From Robinsoniella peoriensis (GTDB lineage Bacteria; Bacillota; Clostridia; Lachnospirales; Lachnospiraceae): a stretch of DNA of 64,000 bases. Under the pieces are notes generated by a model. That model saw only the letters and a list, made by a program, of their open reading frames with translations. It had not been told where the DNA came from and searched no databases. A program made the translations under genes and the position numbers. The stretch lies in NCBI RefSeq assembly GCF_042680125.1, contig NZ_JBHTNY010000007.1; one strand, given 5' to 3'. How positions within the stretch are numbered: the stretch's first letter is position 1; each line of letters opens with the position of its first letter. Below, one piece after another: positions 42,612 through 51,770 of this stretch.

Positions 42612-43454
42612 ATGATAAAAGACAATGCTTATATGAAATTAATAGAAGAGATTTCTCTCAATGCATGGCCTTCGCATAAGATCGAACTTTATGACGGATG
42701 GCTGATCCGTTTTTCCCACAACTATACCTACCGTACCAATAGTGTAGAGCAGGTTGGCATCTCTAATCTTCCGGTTGAAGAAAAAATAGCATATTGTGAA
42801 TCCATGTATGCCAACTTTCATACCCCGGTTAATTTTAAAATCAATCCCATGATCGATCCGTCTTTTGACCGGATCCTGGCGGAACGTGGTTATAGCGTGG
42901 AGCATATAACTGATGTGATGACTATGCCTATGGAACAATTTCATATGTTCCCTTATGAATCTATTGAATATGAATATTATGGAAGAAACTCAAACCTACC
43001 TTCTTCCGTTTTCTATCCGAATGATACGATCGTCCAGCTGCGGGACCGCATTACGGATGACTGGATAACTTCTCTATTTCGTTTAAACGGTACCACCAAT
43101 CCTACACTCAGGAGGATTGTGCCTTCAATGTTTAAGGCAATCCCAAAGGAAACGATCGTCGCTTTTATCGAAATCGACGGACGTATGGTTGCATCCGGTC
43201 TGGGTATTTTGGACCGTGCCCACATTGGCCTTTATGCCATTTATGTGGACGCAAGCTGCAGACGCAAAAACTTTGCGCGTTCAATTTGCAGCTCAATTCT
43301 GGAAGAAGCAAGAAAAAAAGGTGCTGAGCATGCTTATCTTCAAGTGGTAGATGGCAATACTTCCGCTAAGGACCTTTATATTTCACTAGGATTTGAAGAT
43401 TTTTATACTTACTGGTTCCGTTCAAAAAGGAACCTGGCAGTCCATAAAGTTTGA
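42612..43454 (+). CDS. GNAT family N-acetyltransferase
   Basis: The 280-residue protein has a C-terminal GNAT fold (about 185-275): GLYAIYVDASCRRKNFARSICSSILEEA provides the acetyl-CoA pyrophosphate loop, and NTSAKDLYISLGFEDFYTYW is the typical last motif. The N-terminal half is a divergent GNAT-like domain (WPSHKIELYDGWLIRFS). The substrate is unknown. It starts a + strand set with the methyltransferase and phosphatidyltransferase genes. Confidence 0.8.
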   Translation: MIKDNAYMKLIEEISLNAWPSHKIELYDGWLIRFSHNYTYRTNSVEQVGISNLPVEEKIAYCESMYANFHTPVNFKINPMIDPSFDRILAERGYSVEHITDVMTMPMEQFHMFPYESIEYEYYGRNSNLPSSVFYPNDTIVQLRDRITDDWITSLFRLNGTTNPTLRRIVPSMFKAIPKETIVAFIEIDGRMVASGLGILDRAHIGLYAIYVDASCRRKNFARSICSSILEEARKKGAEHAYLQVVDGNTSAKDLYISLGFEDFYTYWFRSKRNLAVHKV

Positions 43455-43527
43455 CTTCACACGAAAGACGCAGAATGCTTTACGGACTACCGGATACAAA
43501 ATTTAACTAGGAAAGGTAATATGTAAT

Positions 43528-44400
43528 ATGTGGATAGCTGATAATTGGAAAGATTACGAAGTAATTGATACTTCTTGTGGAGAAAAATTAGAGCGGTGGG
43601 GGGATTATATTCTCGTCCGTCCTGACCCCCAGGTTATCTGGGATACACCGAAAACCAACAGAGGCTGGAAAAAGATGAATGGCCACTACCACCGCAGTAA
43701 AAAAGGCGGGGGTGAATGGGAATTCTTTGATCTTCCCCAGCAATGGAGTATTTCTTATAAAAGCCTGACTTTTAATTTAAAACCTTTTAGTTTTAAGCAT
43801 ACCGGTCTTTTCCCGGAGCAGGCGACAAACTGGGACTGGTTTTCTGATAAAATCAAACATGCAGACCGCCCCGTTAAAGTACTGAACTTATTTGCCTATA
43901 CCGGAGGCGCTACCCTGGCAGCTGCTGCCGCAGGCGCTTCGGTGACCCATGTGGACGCTTCTAAGGGCATGGTAGGATGGGCGAAAGAAAATGCCCGCTC
44001 TTCTAATCTGGAAGACGCACCAATCCGCTGGATTGTAGATGACTGTGTGAAATTTGTAGAACGTGAAATCCGACGCGGCAGTCATTACGACGGAATTATT
44101 ATGGATCCTCCTTCCTACGGACGGGGTCCTAAAGGCGAGATCTGGAAAATTGAGGATGCCATTCATCCTCTCATTAAATTGTGTGCACAGCTTTTGACAG
44201 AAAATCCATTGTTCTTCCTGGTAAATTCTTACACCACAGGACTTGCACCAGCTGTTCTGACATATATGCTGGCAACAGAATTAAAACAATTTAACGGAAA
44301 AGTCGACTCTCAGGAGGTAGGACTTCCTGTATCCGGCAATGGACTTGTGCTTCCCTGCGGAGCATCCGGCCGCTGGGAATCAAAACCAAAAACCCGATAA
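43528..44400 (+). CDS. SAM-dependent methyltransferase, rRNA m5C-type
   Basis: The 290-residue protein has the class I methyltransferase motif LFAYTGGATLAAAAAGA (about 119-135), VDASKGMVGWAKENA and the catalytic DPPSYGRG near 191. These match the RlmI/RlmK-like 23S rRNA cytosine or guanine methyltransferases. The PUA domain of full-length RlmI is absent. It follows the GNAT gene by 73 nt. Confidence 0.82.
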   Translation: MWIADNWKDYEVIDTSCGEKLERWGDYILVRPDPQVIWDTPKTNRGWKKMNGHYHRSKKGGGEWEFFDLPQQWSISYKSLTFNLKPFSFKHTGLFPEQATNWDWFSDKIKHADRPVKVLNLFAYTGGATLAAAAAGASVTHVDASKGMVGWAKENARSSNLEDAPIRWIVDDCVKFVEREIRRGSHYDGIIMDPPSYGRGPKGEIWKIEDAIHPLIKLCAQLLTENPLFFLVNSYTTGLAPAVLTYMLATELKQFNGKVDSQEVGLPVSGNGLVLPCGASGRWESKPKTR

Positions 44401-44432
44401 CTGGTTATTAACTCAAGAAGGAGCTTTGTTAC

Positions 44433-45005
44433 ATGGATCTTAATCACGATATGCCGCTTAAAAAGCAACTGTTCACCATCCCCAATCTTATGGGGTATTT
44501 CCGTATCATCCTGATACCGGTTTTCGTATGGCGCTACATTACTGCTGACAGCATAACTGATTACAGAATAGCCGCCATCATTGTAGCAGTCTCCGGATTA
44601 ACCGATATGTTTGACGGGAAAATAGCCCGACGCTTTCATATGATTACCCCTTTAGGCAAAGCACTGGATCCCATTGCAGATAAGCTGACTCAGGGGGCAA
44701 TGGCACTTTGCCTTGTATTTCGATTTCAGTGGATGATGCCTCTCTTAATTCTCTTCATCATAAAAGAAGGTTTTATGGGCATCATGGGAATTCTGCTGCT
44801 AAGAAAGGGCAAGATGCTAAATGGTGCTATGTGGTTTGGTAAAGTATGTACAGCGGTACTGTATGTCATTATGTTCATACTTTTCCTTTTTCCAAGCATC
44901 CCTTTGGCTGCAGCAAACGTACTGATCGTCATCTGCATTGGTTTCATGCTGCTTTCCCTGTTTATGTACATACCGGTATTTGCCCAAATGCATAAAGAAA
45001 AATAA
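44433..45005 (+). CDS. CDP-alcohol phosphatidyltransferase
   Basis: The 190-residue membrane protein has the family signature D-G-x2-A-R-x8-G-x3-D-x3-D (DGKIARRFHMITPLGKALDPIAD) and about five hydrophobic helices. It makes a phospholipid from a CDP-diacylglycerol and an alcohol, most like phosphatidylglycerophosphate synthase (PgsA). GGAGC precedes the ATG. Confidence 0.85.
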   Translation: MDLNHDMPLKKQLFTIPNLMGYFRIILIPVFVWRYITADSITDYRIAAIIVAVSGLTDMFDGKIARRFHMITPLGKALDPIADKLTQGAMALCLVFRFQWMMPLLILFIIKEGFMGIMGILLLRKGKMLNGAMWFGKVCTAVLYVIMFILFLFPSIPLAAANVLIVICIGFMLLSLFMYIPVFAQMHKEK

Positions 45006-45022
45006 GATATCTGTAAACAAGC

Positions 45023-45074
45023 AACAGCCAGTCATATGAAAAGTTAACTCATCTTTTTGTTGTGACTGGCTGTT
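45023..45074. other. Inverted repeat after the phosphatidyltransferase gene
   Basis: AACAGCCAGTCA (45023-45034) pairs perfectly with TGACTGGCTGTT (45063-45074) around a 28-nt loop. No T run follows the distal arm. It may act as a weak terminator or transcript-stabilising structure between convergent genes. Confidence 0.55.
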
Positions 45075-45152
45075 CTAAAGCCTGTTTGAAAATTCATTCC
45101 TGCCATCTGCACACCTCACTTTGCGGCATATTTGCCCCGAATTAGAGCTCTA

Positions 45153-45563
45153 TCAAGCAAAAATACATCCCGACTGTAAAATAATATTTGCATATGGCGT
45201 AATCTCGCCGGTACGTATCACCGCTTTACAGGATTTTGTTCTGTCTTTTAAGTCACTATGGGATATAAACACGATTTCCGGACTCTGTTGCTGATCAGCA
45301 AATAATTTCTCAATTTCCAACATCATCTCATGATTTTTATCTTTGATCTCCTCTGCCAAAATCAGTTTTTCTATTTTCATATCTTCTGATACTACTTTTA
45401 ATACTTCCATAAATCCAGGATGTCCGAAACTTAATGCTAAATCTATTCTCCTTATTCCATCGGGAATGGGCAGTCCGCAATCTCCGATTGCGATTAAATC
45501 TGTATGCCCCATATTAGATAATACTTCTGAGATATCGCTATTTAAAATTCCATGCTTTTTCAT
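45153..45563 (-). CDS. rbsD: D-ribose pyranase
   Basis: The 136-residue protein (MKKHGILNSDISEVLSNMGHTD, GDCGLPIPDG) is RbsD, which interconverts pyranose and furanose ribose before phosphorylation. It lies directly after rbsK. The intergenic element at 45564-45627 supplies its AGGAGG site. Confidence 0.92.
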   Translation of the reverse strand: MKKHGILNSDISEVLSNMGHTDLIAIGDCGLPIPDGIRRIDLALSFGHPGFMEVLKVVSEDMKIEKLILAEEIKDKNHEMMLEIEKLFADQQQSPEIVFISHSDLKDRTKSCKAVIRTGEITPYANIILQSGCIFA

Positions 45564-45627
45564 CTTTATACCTCCTGCATATCGCTGACCACCAGTGCTT
45601 TAATAAGCAGCAGTTTGAAAGAAACTT
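45564..45627 (-). repeat. Intergenic element related to 4578-4673
   Basis: It shares TATACCTCCTGCATATCGC, CTTTAATAAG and GTTTGAAAG ... CTTTCAAACTTCC with the gap upstream of aroD. The first hairpin is degraded here, the second is kept. Both copies sit directly before a gene start on the minus strand. Confidence 0.6.
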
Positions 45628-46524
45628 TCAAACTTCCATCTCCTTCATAGCATCCAGCACCTGACTTCGGCATGGCATCCCCCCCTGGGCTCCGAACTTC
45701 TCTGTTGACAGACTTGCAGCTGTATTGGCAAACTGCAGTGCATTTTTTATATCACTTCCACTGGCGATTTCAACGGTAAATGCCCCGTTTAAAGTATCGC
45801 CGGCTCCGGTGGTGTCAACGACGTTTGCTTTTCTTGCCGGTACTACCAGGATCTCTCCTGAATTCAGGCAAGTTGCTACGCCTCTGCTGCCCTGGGTAAT
45901 AATCAGCTTTTCCGGATATTTCTTCAACAGTTCCCCGGTAGTCATTTCATCTCCAAATAATATGACTGCTTCGTGTTCATTTGGAGTCAGGTAGGTAACC
46001 TTATCCAGAATCTCTTTTCTGACAGGTCTTGCCGGACCTGGGTTCAGGACAATTTTCACCTGACTTTCATAACATTTTTCTATGACGTATTCAATCGTTT
46101 CCTGCGGAATCTCATGCTGAAGCAATACAATATCACATTTCCGCAGTTCATCCAGAATTTGATCCACATATTCCCGATCCACGCAATTATTTGCTCCGGC
46201 AACAACGATAATGGTATTGTCATTTTCACCTACCGTAATCAATGCCAGCCCGGTTGATACGTCAGGTATGACTTTTATATGATCTGTAATAACCCCTGCG
46301 TTTTGGAGATTCTCAAGCAAGGCTGCTCCTGCATCATCGTCTCCCACACATCCGAACATCTCAACCTGAGCTCCCAGCTTTGCCATAGCTACAGCCTGGT
46401 TCGCGCCTTTCCCACCGGGTATATAGTGTACATCTTCCCCGCGTAAGGTCTCTCCTTTTAACGGAATACGCTCTGCTGTTACCGTCATGTCCATATTAAT
46501 GCTCCCTACTACTGCTGTTTTCAT
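45628..46524 (-). CDS. rbsK: Ribokinase
   Basis: The 298-residue PfkB-family kinase has GGKGANQAVAMAKLGA near 38-53 and the catalytic VDTTGAGDTLNGAF near 236-249. It phosphorylates ribose to ribose-5-phosphate. It lies between rbsD and a LacI regulator. Confidence 0.92.
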   Translation of the reverse strand: MKTAVVGSINMDMTVTAERIPLKGETLRGEDVHYIPGGKGANQAVAMAKLGAQVEMFGCVGDDDAGAALLENLQNAGVITDHIKVIPDVSTGLALITVGENDNTIIVVAGANNCVDREYVDQILDELRKCDIVLLQHEIPQETIEYVIEKCYESQVKIVLNPGPARPVRKEILDKVTYLTPNEHEAVILFGDEMTTGELLKKYPEKLIITQGSRGVATCLNSGEILVVPARKANVVDTTGAGDTLNGAFTVEIASGSDIKNALQFANTAASLSTEKFGAQGGMPCRSQVLDAMKEMEV

Positions 46525-46547
46525 ACTATTCTCCTTTTCTGCACTCT

Positions 46548-47540
46548 TTAAATTTCATTAGACGTATTTAACGTTGTTTCCCTTTTTATCAGCTTCACTT
46601 CAAATATTTTCTTTATAGCCTCTTTTCCTTCTACCGCACGAATCAATGCTTCCACAGCTGCCTTTCCCATTTCACCAATGGGCTGGGATACTGTTGTCAG
46701 CTCCGGTGTCACTAACCTGCTGAGACTGATATTGTCAAATCCAATAAGCTGTATGTCCTGAGGAATACGGTATCCCTCTCTTATCAGAACCTTATATACA
46801 GAAATAGCTACCATATCATTCGCGGCAATAATACCATCTGTCTGCGGAAACTTTTCCAGAATCTCCCTTGCCTTGTTCAGTCCATCCTCATAATCATACC
46901 TGCAGTCAATAACCGATTCCTGCAGCCCTCTTTCACGGCAGACATCCTGATATCCCTGATAACGCCGCCGTGCACTGGAAAACTTGAGCGGTCCTCTCAT
47001 ATGCACGATATGCTCACAGCCGCAGGATATCAGATATTCCATTGCTATCCTGCCTCCAGTATAATGATCGGACTGAATGCAGGCACTTTCCCCGCCTCCT
47101 TCTAGCTGCCGGTCGATCATCACAACCGGTATCCTGCATTTGTGCACCTCGTTCTCCATCTTCTCCTGGTTTGTCATTAGAATAATACCATCTGCATTCA
47201 TCCTGTCCAGTAAACTCAGATTCTTCTTTTCTTTCTCCAGATCATTATTCGAATTGCAAAGGGTTAAACGATATCCCCGCCGATAGCTTTCCTCTTCAAT
47301 CGCCTTTGCCAGTTCATTGAAAAATGGATTTTCTATATTCGGAACGATCATTCCGATAATCCGGGAAGACCTTTTAAAAAGGGAACGGGCTACTTCATTT
47401 GGTTTGAAACCGGTTTCTTGTATTGCATTTAAAACCCTCTGCCTCTTTTCCTCATCTACATTTGCTGTTTCATTCATAACTCTGGATACCGTAGCCGGAG
47501 AAACTCCCGCTATTTTTGCCACATCACGAATACTTACCAT
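46548..47540 (-). CDS. rbsR: LacI family regulator of the ribose genes
   Basis: The 330-residue protein has the LacI HTH (MVSIRDVAKIAGVSPATVSRVMN), hinge and sugar-binding domain. The ATG at 47540 is chosen because GGAGG lies eight bases upstream; an ATG at 47555 overlaps that site. It is first in the operon rbsR-rbsK-rbsD and carries a strong operator in its own promoter. The symbol rests on context. Confidence 0.83.
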   Translation of the reverse strand: MVSIRDVAKIAGVSPATVSRVMNETANVDEEKRQRVLNAIQETGFKPNEVARSLFKRSSRIIGMIVPNIENPFFNELAKAIEEESYRRGYRLTLCNSNNDLEKEKKNLSLLDRMNADGIILMTNQEKMENEVHKCRIPVVMIDRQLEGGGESACIQSDHYTGGRIAMEYLISCGCEHIVHMRGPLKFSSARRRYQGYQDVCRERGLQESVIDCRYDYEDGLNKAREILEKFPQTDGIIAANDMVAISVYKVLIREGYRIPQDIQLIGFDNISLSRLVTPELTTVSQPIGEMGKAAVEALIRAVEGKEAIKKIFEVKLIKRETTLNTSNEI

Positions 47541-47564
47541 ATACAGAACCTCCATGTCATCACT

Positions 47565-47618
47565 TTGAAACCCGTTTCAAGATATTTATATTATATTCTT
47601 TGCTGTATTGGGTGTCAA
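47565..47618 (-). promoter_or_regulatory. rbs promoter with LacI-type operator
   Basis: On the minus strand a full-consensus TTGACA (+ 47613-47618), 17-nt spacer and TATAAT (+ 47590-47595). The operator TTGAAACCCGTTTCAA (47565-47580) is symmetric except for its two central bases and overlaps the predicted transcription start. Repression by the encoded LacI protein is expected. Confidence 0.85.
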
Positions 47619-47756
47619 ACGTTATTTGCCTGAATTTTTTTTTTCATCATTTCAGATATTATTTATATTATTTCCCTGTGAATTCCACTTAGGATTTATA
47701 TAATTTCACTAAACAAATTATGTTTGAGATTATACTCAAAAACTGAGAGACTGCAC

Positions 47757-47800
47757 AAAAGGACGGAAATAGGAATATTGCTTTCCCATTTTCGTCCTTT
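47757..47800 (-). terminator. Terminator of the Na/Pi cotransporter gene
   Basis: AAAGGACG pairs with CGTCCTTT across 47757-47800 with extra pairs inside (AAAT/ATTT). The minus strand ends in CCTTTTGTGC. It lies 10 nt after the stop codon. Confidence 0.65.
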
Positions 47801-47809
47801 CCAGACTGA

Positions 47810-49540
47810 CTATACAGCGACCGAAGTCGGCTGTCCATTTCCATTTACCAGTTCTTTTATATCCTGTATATCATGACTAAGGTCTAAATCCTCTGTTAAT
47901 ACTTCGGCTATACTCATACAGTTATTTCCCATGCGTTCAAGACTATGCAGCACTGCTGTAAATTCTACCGTGAAATCCGGACTGCACTTTCCTTTTTTCA
48001 AACGATCCATATGATTCTTCAGTAAACGCACCTCTAATGAAAGAATATCCTGTTTCTGTAATATAACATTGCCTGCATTTTCGATATTGCCTGTCTGAAG
48101 CGTATTGATACAATTATCAAGCATCTCACTGATGCTTTCCATAGTCACCTGAATTTCTTTCACGGCATCTTTTGAGAATCGGAATCCTTTTTCCTGCTTA
48201 CTCCTGGACGCCCGGGCGATATACAGTCCGTTCTGTGCCATGCGCTCCGATTCTCCCAGAACATACATGTAAGATGCCGTCTGTCTTGCCTGATCTTCTG
48301 TCAGTACCCCGTCAGCCATCAGACCTGACATATGCTTCACTGCCTTTTTCTGTACAGAATCTATCATCTCAGCCATATGTTCTGCCTGTTTCAAAGCATT
48401 CTCATCTCTATTAATAAATGCATTTTTAGAATCCAATAGTACTGTCCTGACGTTCTGGGCTACATGGATTACTTCTTTACGAATCAGATGCAGGGCAAAT
48501 ACCGGTTGATTCACAATGGTAGAATCAATAAACATCGGCTCATTTTCTCTTGCCTCATTATCATCTTTACCGGGAATAATCCACATTACAATCTTAACCA
48601 TAAGCCAGATTAAAGGAAGCCAGATTAACGTATTCGCAATATTAAAGGTTGTATGGGCATTGGCGATCTGTCTCGAAATTACATCAACTTCATTTCCTTT
48701 TGGTGAAATCCACTGTACGAATTTTGCAAACCATGGGATGATACAGATAAACACCAGACTTCCGCTTATGTTAAATACACTATGTGCCACTGCGGTACGT
48801 TTGGCATTCCTGGACTGCCCTACCGATGCCAGAAGTGCTGTTATTGTAGTACCGATGTTGTCACCCAGAAGAATCGGTATCGCACCTGCAAGTCCGATAA
48901 CACTGGTAACTCCATCCGCTCCCGGCTGAATTGCAAAATTCTGTAAAACTGCAATGGTTGCGCTGCTGCTCTGTACTACCAGAGTCATAACCGTTCCCAG
49001 CAATACACCCAGCACCGGTATTTCAGATACTTTTGCAATCATATCTGTAAAGATCGGACTGGCAGCTAATGGCTTCATTACGTCACCCATTGTTATTATT
49101 CCTACAAATAGTAAACCAAATGCAAAGATAGTCTGACCTACACTCTTTACTTTTTCTTTTTTTGAGAAGAAGAAAATCACGAACCCGATAAATACAATCG
49201 GCCATATGTAATCATTAATTTCAAAAGCAATTATTTGGGCTGTCATCGTTGTTCCGATATTAGCACCCAGAATAACAGAAATTGCCTGGGGCAATGTCAT
49301 CAGACCTGCACTTACAAAACCAATTACCATTACTGTCGTTGCACTGCTGCTCTGCAAAACTGCTGTTACAAGAGCTCCGGCCAGAACTCCAAGCACCGGA
49401 TTCTTTGTCAGAAATCCCAGAATCATCTTCATTCTTTCTCCGGCGGCTTTCTGAAGTCCCTCGCTCATCATGTTCATACCATAAATAAATAGTGCCAAAC
49501 CACCCAATAGACCAAAAATCGTCTGCAATGTACTATTCAT
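47810..49540 (-). CDS. Na/Pi cotransporter family protein with PhoU-like tail
   Basis: The 576-residue protein has two inverted copies of the NptA-type transport core: QSSSATTVMVIG with GANIGTTMTA, and QSSSATIAVLQ with GDNIGTTITA. The C-terminal third (about 350-576) is a helical PhoU-like domain. It probably exports or imports phosphate with sodium. No neighbours in phosphate metabolism are seen. Confidence 0.88.
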   Translation of the reverse strand: MNSTLQTIFGLLGGLALFIYGMNMMSEGLQKAAGERMKMILGFLTKNPVLGVLAGALVTAVLQSSSATTVMVIGFVSAGLMTLPQAISVILGANIGTTMTAQIIAFEINDYIWPIVFIGFVIFFFSKKEKVKSVGQTIFAFGLLFVGIITMGDVMKPLAASPIFTDMIAKVSEIPVLGVLLGTVMTLVVQSSSATIAVLQNFAIQPGADGVTSVIGLAGAIPILLGDNIGTTITALLASVGQSRNAKRTAVAHSVFNISGSLVFICIIPWFAKFVQWISPKGNEVDVISRQIANAHTTFNIANTLIWLPLIWLMVKIVMWIIPGKDDNEARENEPMFIDSTIVNQPVFALHLIRKEVIHVAQNVRTVLLDSKNAFINRDENALKQAEHMAEMIDSVQKKAVKHMSGLMADGVLTEDQARQTASYMYVLGESERMAQNGLYIARASRSKQEKGFRFSKDAVKEIQVTMESISEMLDNCINTLQTGNIENAGNVILQKQDILSLEVRLLKNHMDRLKKGKCSPDFTVEFTAVLHSLERMGNNCMSIAEVLTEDLDLSHDIQDIKELVNGNGQPTSVAV

Positions 49541-49681
49541 ACGTTTTCTCCCTTAAACCTGTAAAATTTTTATTATAAAGGCAGATTATCATAACTATGT
49601 AAAATGTAATTCGAAGTTTTGTAAAGTTCTTGTAAAATTTTCTTAAAGTTCAAAGCCTGTACCCCTTAAAAAACGCAAAAA

Positions 49682-49756
49682 AACAGACCTTCCTTTGCCG
49701 TTCCCGGCACCTCAGTATGACTTTACAATCAAATACTGTGAAAAGGACTGTCTGTT
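49682..49756 (-). terminator. Possible terminator after trxA
   Basis: AACAGAC (49682-49688) pairs with GTCTGTT (49750-49756) over a long loop; the minus strand then reads CTGTTTTTTTGCG. An inner GCCG/CGGC pair adds stability. Confidence 0.5.
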
Positions 49757-49787
49757 CTTGATTATATATTTATTTTTAAATTTAGGT

Positions 49788-50096
<309 letters not shown>

Positions 50097-50174
50097 AAGC
50101 TATTACTCCTTTTTTTATTGTATTATCTCTCATATTTGTGATTTTATTCTTTGTTGCAAAGTTTCATTCTGCCA

Positions 50175-50600
50175 TTAAAGTGCGGGTTTTGATTTAAATA
50201 TTTTGTCATCAATATTCTGTATGGAGATCTGACTCAGGCGCTTTTTACAAGCATCATCCAGATCCTCATAGATCTCATCCATAATATCCGCCATTCCGGA
50301 AGCTATCAAACATTTCAAGCAGGAATTTCCCGAACGCCATCCGGATGAAACGATCTTGGTATCCAACGCATCACAAATCTGCTGCAGATTTACGGCATTT
50401 GGATCCTGATCAAAATAATATCCACCCTCGATACCTTCCTTGGTTACAACAAGCCCGGCTTTTTTTAGCTTCGCCATAACTTTCCGTATTCTGGCTGGGT
50501 TGGTACAGACATTTTCTGCCAGTACATCACTGGCTAAAATCGTTTTTTTATGATTAAGAAAAACTATCGCATGGACTGCCACTGTAAATTCGCTGGTCAC
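50175..50600 (-). CDS. Rrf2 family transcriptional regulator
   Basis: The 141-residue protein reads MTSEFTVAVHAIVFLNHKK at the N-terminus, then a winged HTH (LAENVCTNPARIRKVMAKLKKAGLVVTKEG). Two close cysteines (SCLKC near 104-107) could bind an Fe-S cluster or act as redox switch, though the usual three-Cys IscR pattern is not clear. The GTG at 50600 matches the family N-terminus; a GTG four codons earlier is an alternative. It probably controls itself and perhaps trxA. Confidence 0.8.
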   Translation of the reverse strand: MTSEFTVAVHAIVFLNHKKTILASDVLAENVCTNPARIRKVMAKLKKAGLVVTKEGIEGGYYFDQDPNAVNLQQICDALDTKIVSSGWRSGNSCLKCLIASGMADIMDEIYEDLDDACKKRLSQISIQNIDDKIFKSKPAL

Positions 50601-50642
50601 ATTCCCTCCCACCTTCTCTTTTATCTATCTGTTATCTTGTTA

Positions 50643-50689
50643 GTTACAGTTGATACTGTAATAATATCAATTACAGTTCGTTTTGTCAA
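50643..50689 (-). promoter_or_regulatory. Rrf2 gene promoter with operator
   Basis: On the minus strand TTGACA (+ 50684-50689), 17-nt spacer and TATTAT (+ 50661-50666). Overlapping symmetric sequence ACTGTAATTGATATTAT followed by TACAGTATCAACTGTAAC spans 50643-50680, with ACTGTAA recurring and TGATA/TATCA arms around the -10. Autoregulation is likely. Confidence 0.7.
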
Positions 50690-50724
50690 GTAGTATTTCA
50701 ATATTTTTTTATTTAAATTTCGAC

Positions 50725-50757
50725 AAAATGGAGGCTGCAGTCTGCAGCCTCCATTTT
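50725..50757 (-). terminator. Terminator of the sigma/anti-sigma operon
   Basis: AAAATGGAGGCTGCAG pairs perfectly with CTGCAGCCTCCATTTT-type arm around a 1-2 nt turn. The minus strand ends in CATTTTGTCG. It lies nine bases after the anti-sigma stop. Confidence 0.85.
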
Positions 50758-50765
50758 CAGTATTA

Positions 50766-51770
50766 TTACTTTAATTCAATTGTAAAAGGTTCGCCAACCT
50801 GTTCAAAATCGTTACTCATTTTTCCGCTTTCTTTTGGAAAAGCTACCGCATAAAGCGTCAGTGTAACGGAAGATGCATTTTCTCCGATATGAGGTCTTAA
50901 ATCATCAATGTTGAAGCGTCCCCTGCCGCTGCCTGCCCTAGAGAGATAGAAGCTGATTTCATTGCCCAGATCATCCGTACCTTCCAGTTTCATATCATAT
51001 TCGCAGCGATCTGTATTATATGTGAAGTATATTTTTTCTCCCAATGCGTTGTTGGTAAATTCACTTAAAGTAACCTGGGTACCATCCGGGAGTTCAAAAC
51101 TATTATCAAGCGCCCGTCGGAATGTATCGATACTTAACTTACTTCCATCCGCCTCAAATGCAAATTCCCAGTTACCACCGCCCTCACGGTCACTGAATAC
51201 TAATTCAAAATCCAGTTTTCCGCTGGTGTCGAGTCCTTCAATATCATAATGCATTACACTTTGCATGGTATGCGGGTCTGCCAGCGCTGTTCCCCCGCTT
51301 GCACCTGTGCTTACATCTCTTCCATTGATATAGATACTGCCGCTAATCGTACTCATATCATTCTCTTTTAGCTCACGGTCGTAAACTTCTGAAGTAGAAA
51401 CTACCAGCTCATTCTCATCCAGGATAACTGAATTTAATGTAATAGTCACTCCATCATCGCTTACGGACTGGTTCAATACACTTTCGTAAGGGGATAAATC
51501 CTTCTGAATTCCAAGTGAATTTGCAATCGTATAAGACACATATTTCATTGCAGCCTGTACTTCCCCTTTTAACGGACCTGCTGCCAGACCAACCGCGCAC
51601 AGGCAGACACATGCAGCAGCCACTATTTTCTTTCCACTGTTTTTCTTTTTCATATTATGAATCACCTTCTTCTTTATTCTCTTATTTTCTATTTCCGTTA
51701 AATGTTCGTCTGAATATTCATTCAAATCTGTCTCTACTTCATTTAATAACTCATATATGTTTTTATTCAT
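50766..51770 (-). CDS. DUF4179 anti-sigma factor
   Basis: The 334-residue protein has a short N-terminal cytoplasmic segment (about 1-45), one membrane helix (KIVAAACVCLCAVGLAAGPL, about 47-66) and an extracellular DUF4179-type domain (YTIANSLGIQKDLSPYESVLNQSVSDDGVT). It overlaps the ECF sigma gene by 4 nt, so it is almost certainly its cognate anti-sigma. The signal it senses is unknown. Confidence 0.82.
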   Translation of the reverse strand: MNKNIYELLNEVETDLNEYSDEHLTEIENKRIKKKVIHNMKKKNSGKKIVAAACVCLCAVGLAAGPLKGEVQAAMKYVSYTIANSLGIQKDLSPYESVLNQSVSDDGVTITLNSVILDENELVVSTSEVYDRELKENDMSTISGSIYINGRDVSTGASGGTALADPHTMQSVMHYDIEGLDTSGKLDFELVFSDREGGGNWEFAFEADGSKLSIDTFRRALDNSFELPDGTQVTLSEFTNNALGEKIYFTYNTDRCEYDMKLEGTDDLGNEISFYLSRAGSGRGRFNIDDLRPHIGENASSVTLTLYAVAFPKESGKMSNDFEQVGEPFTIELK

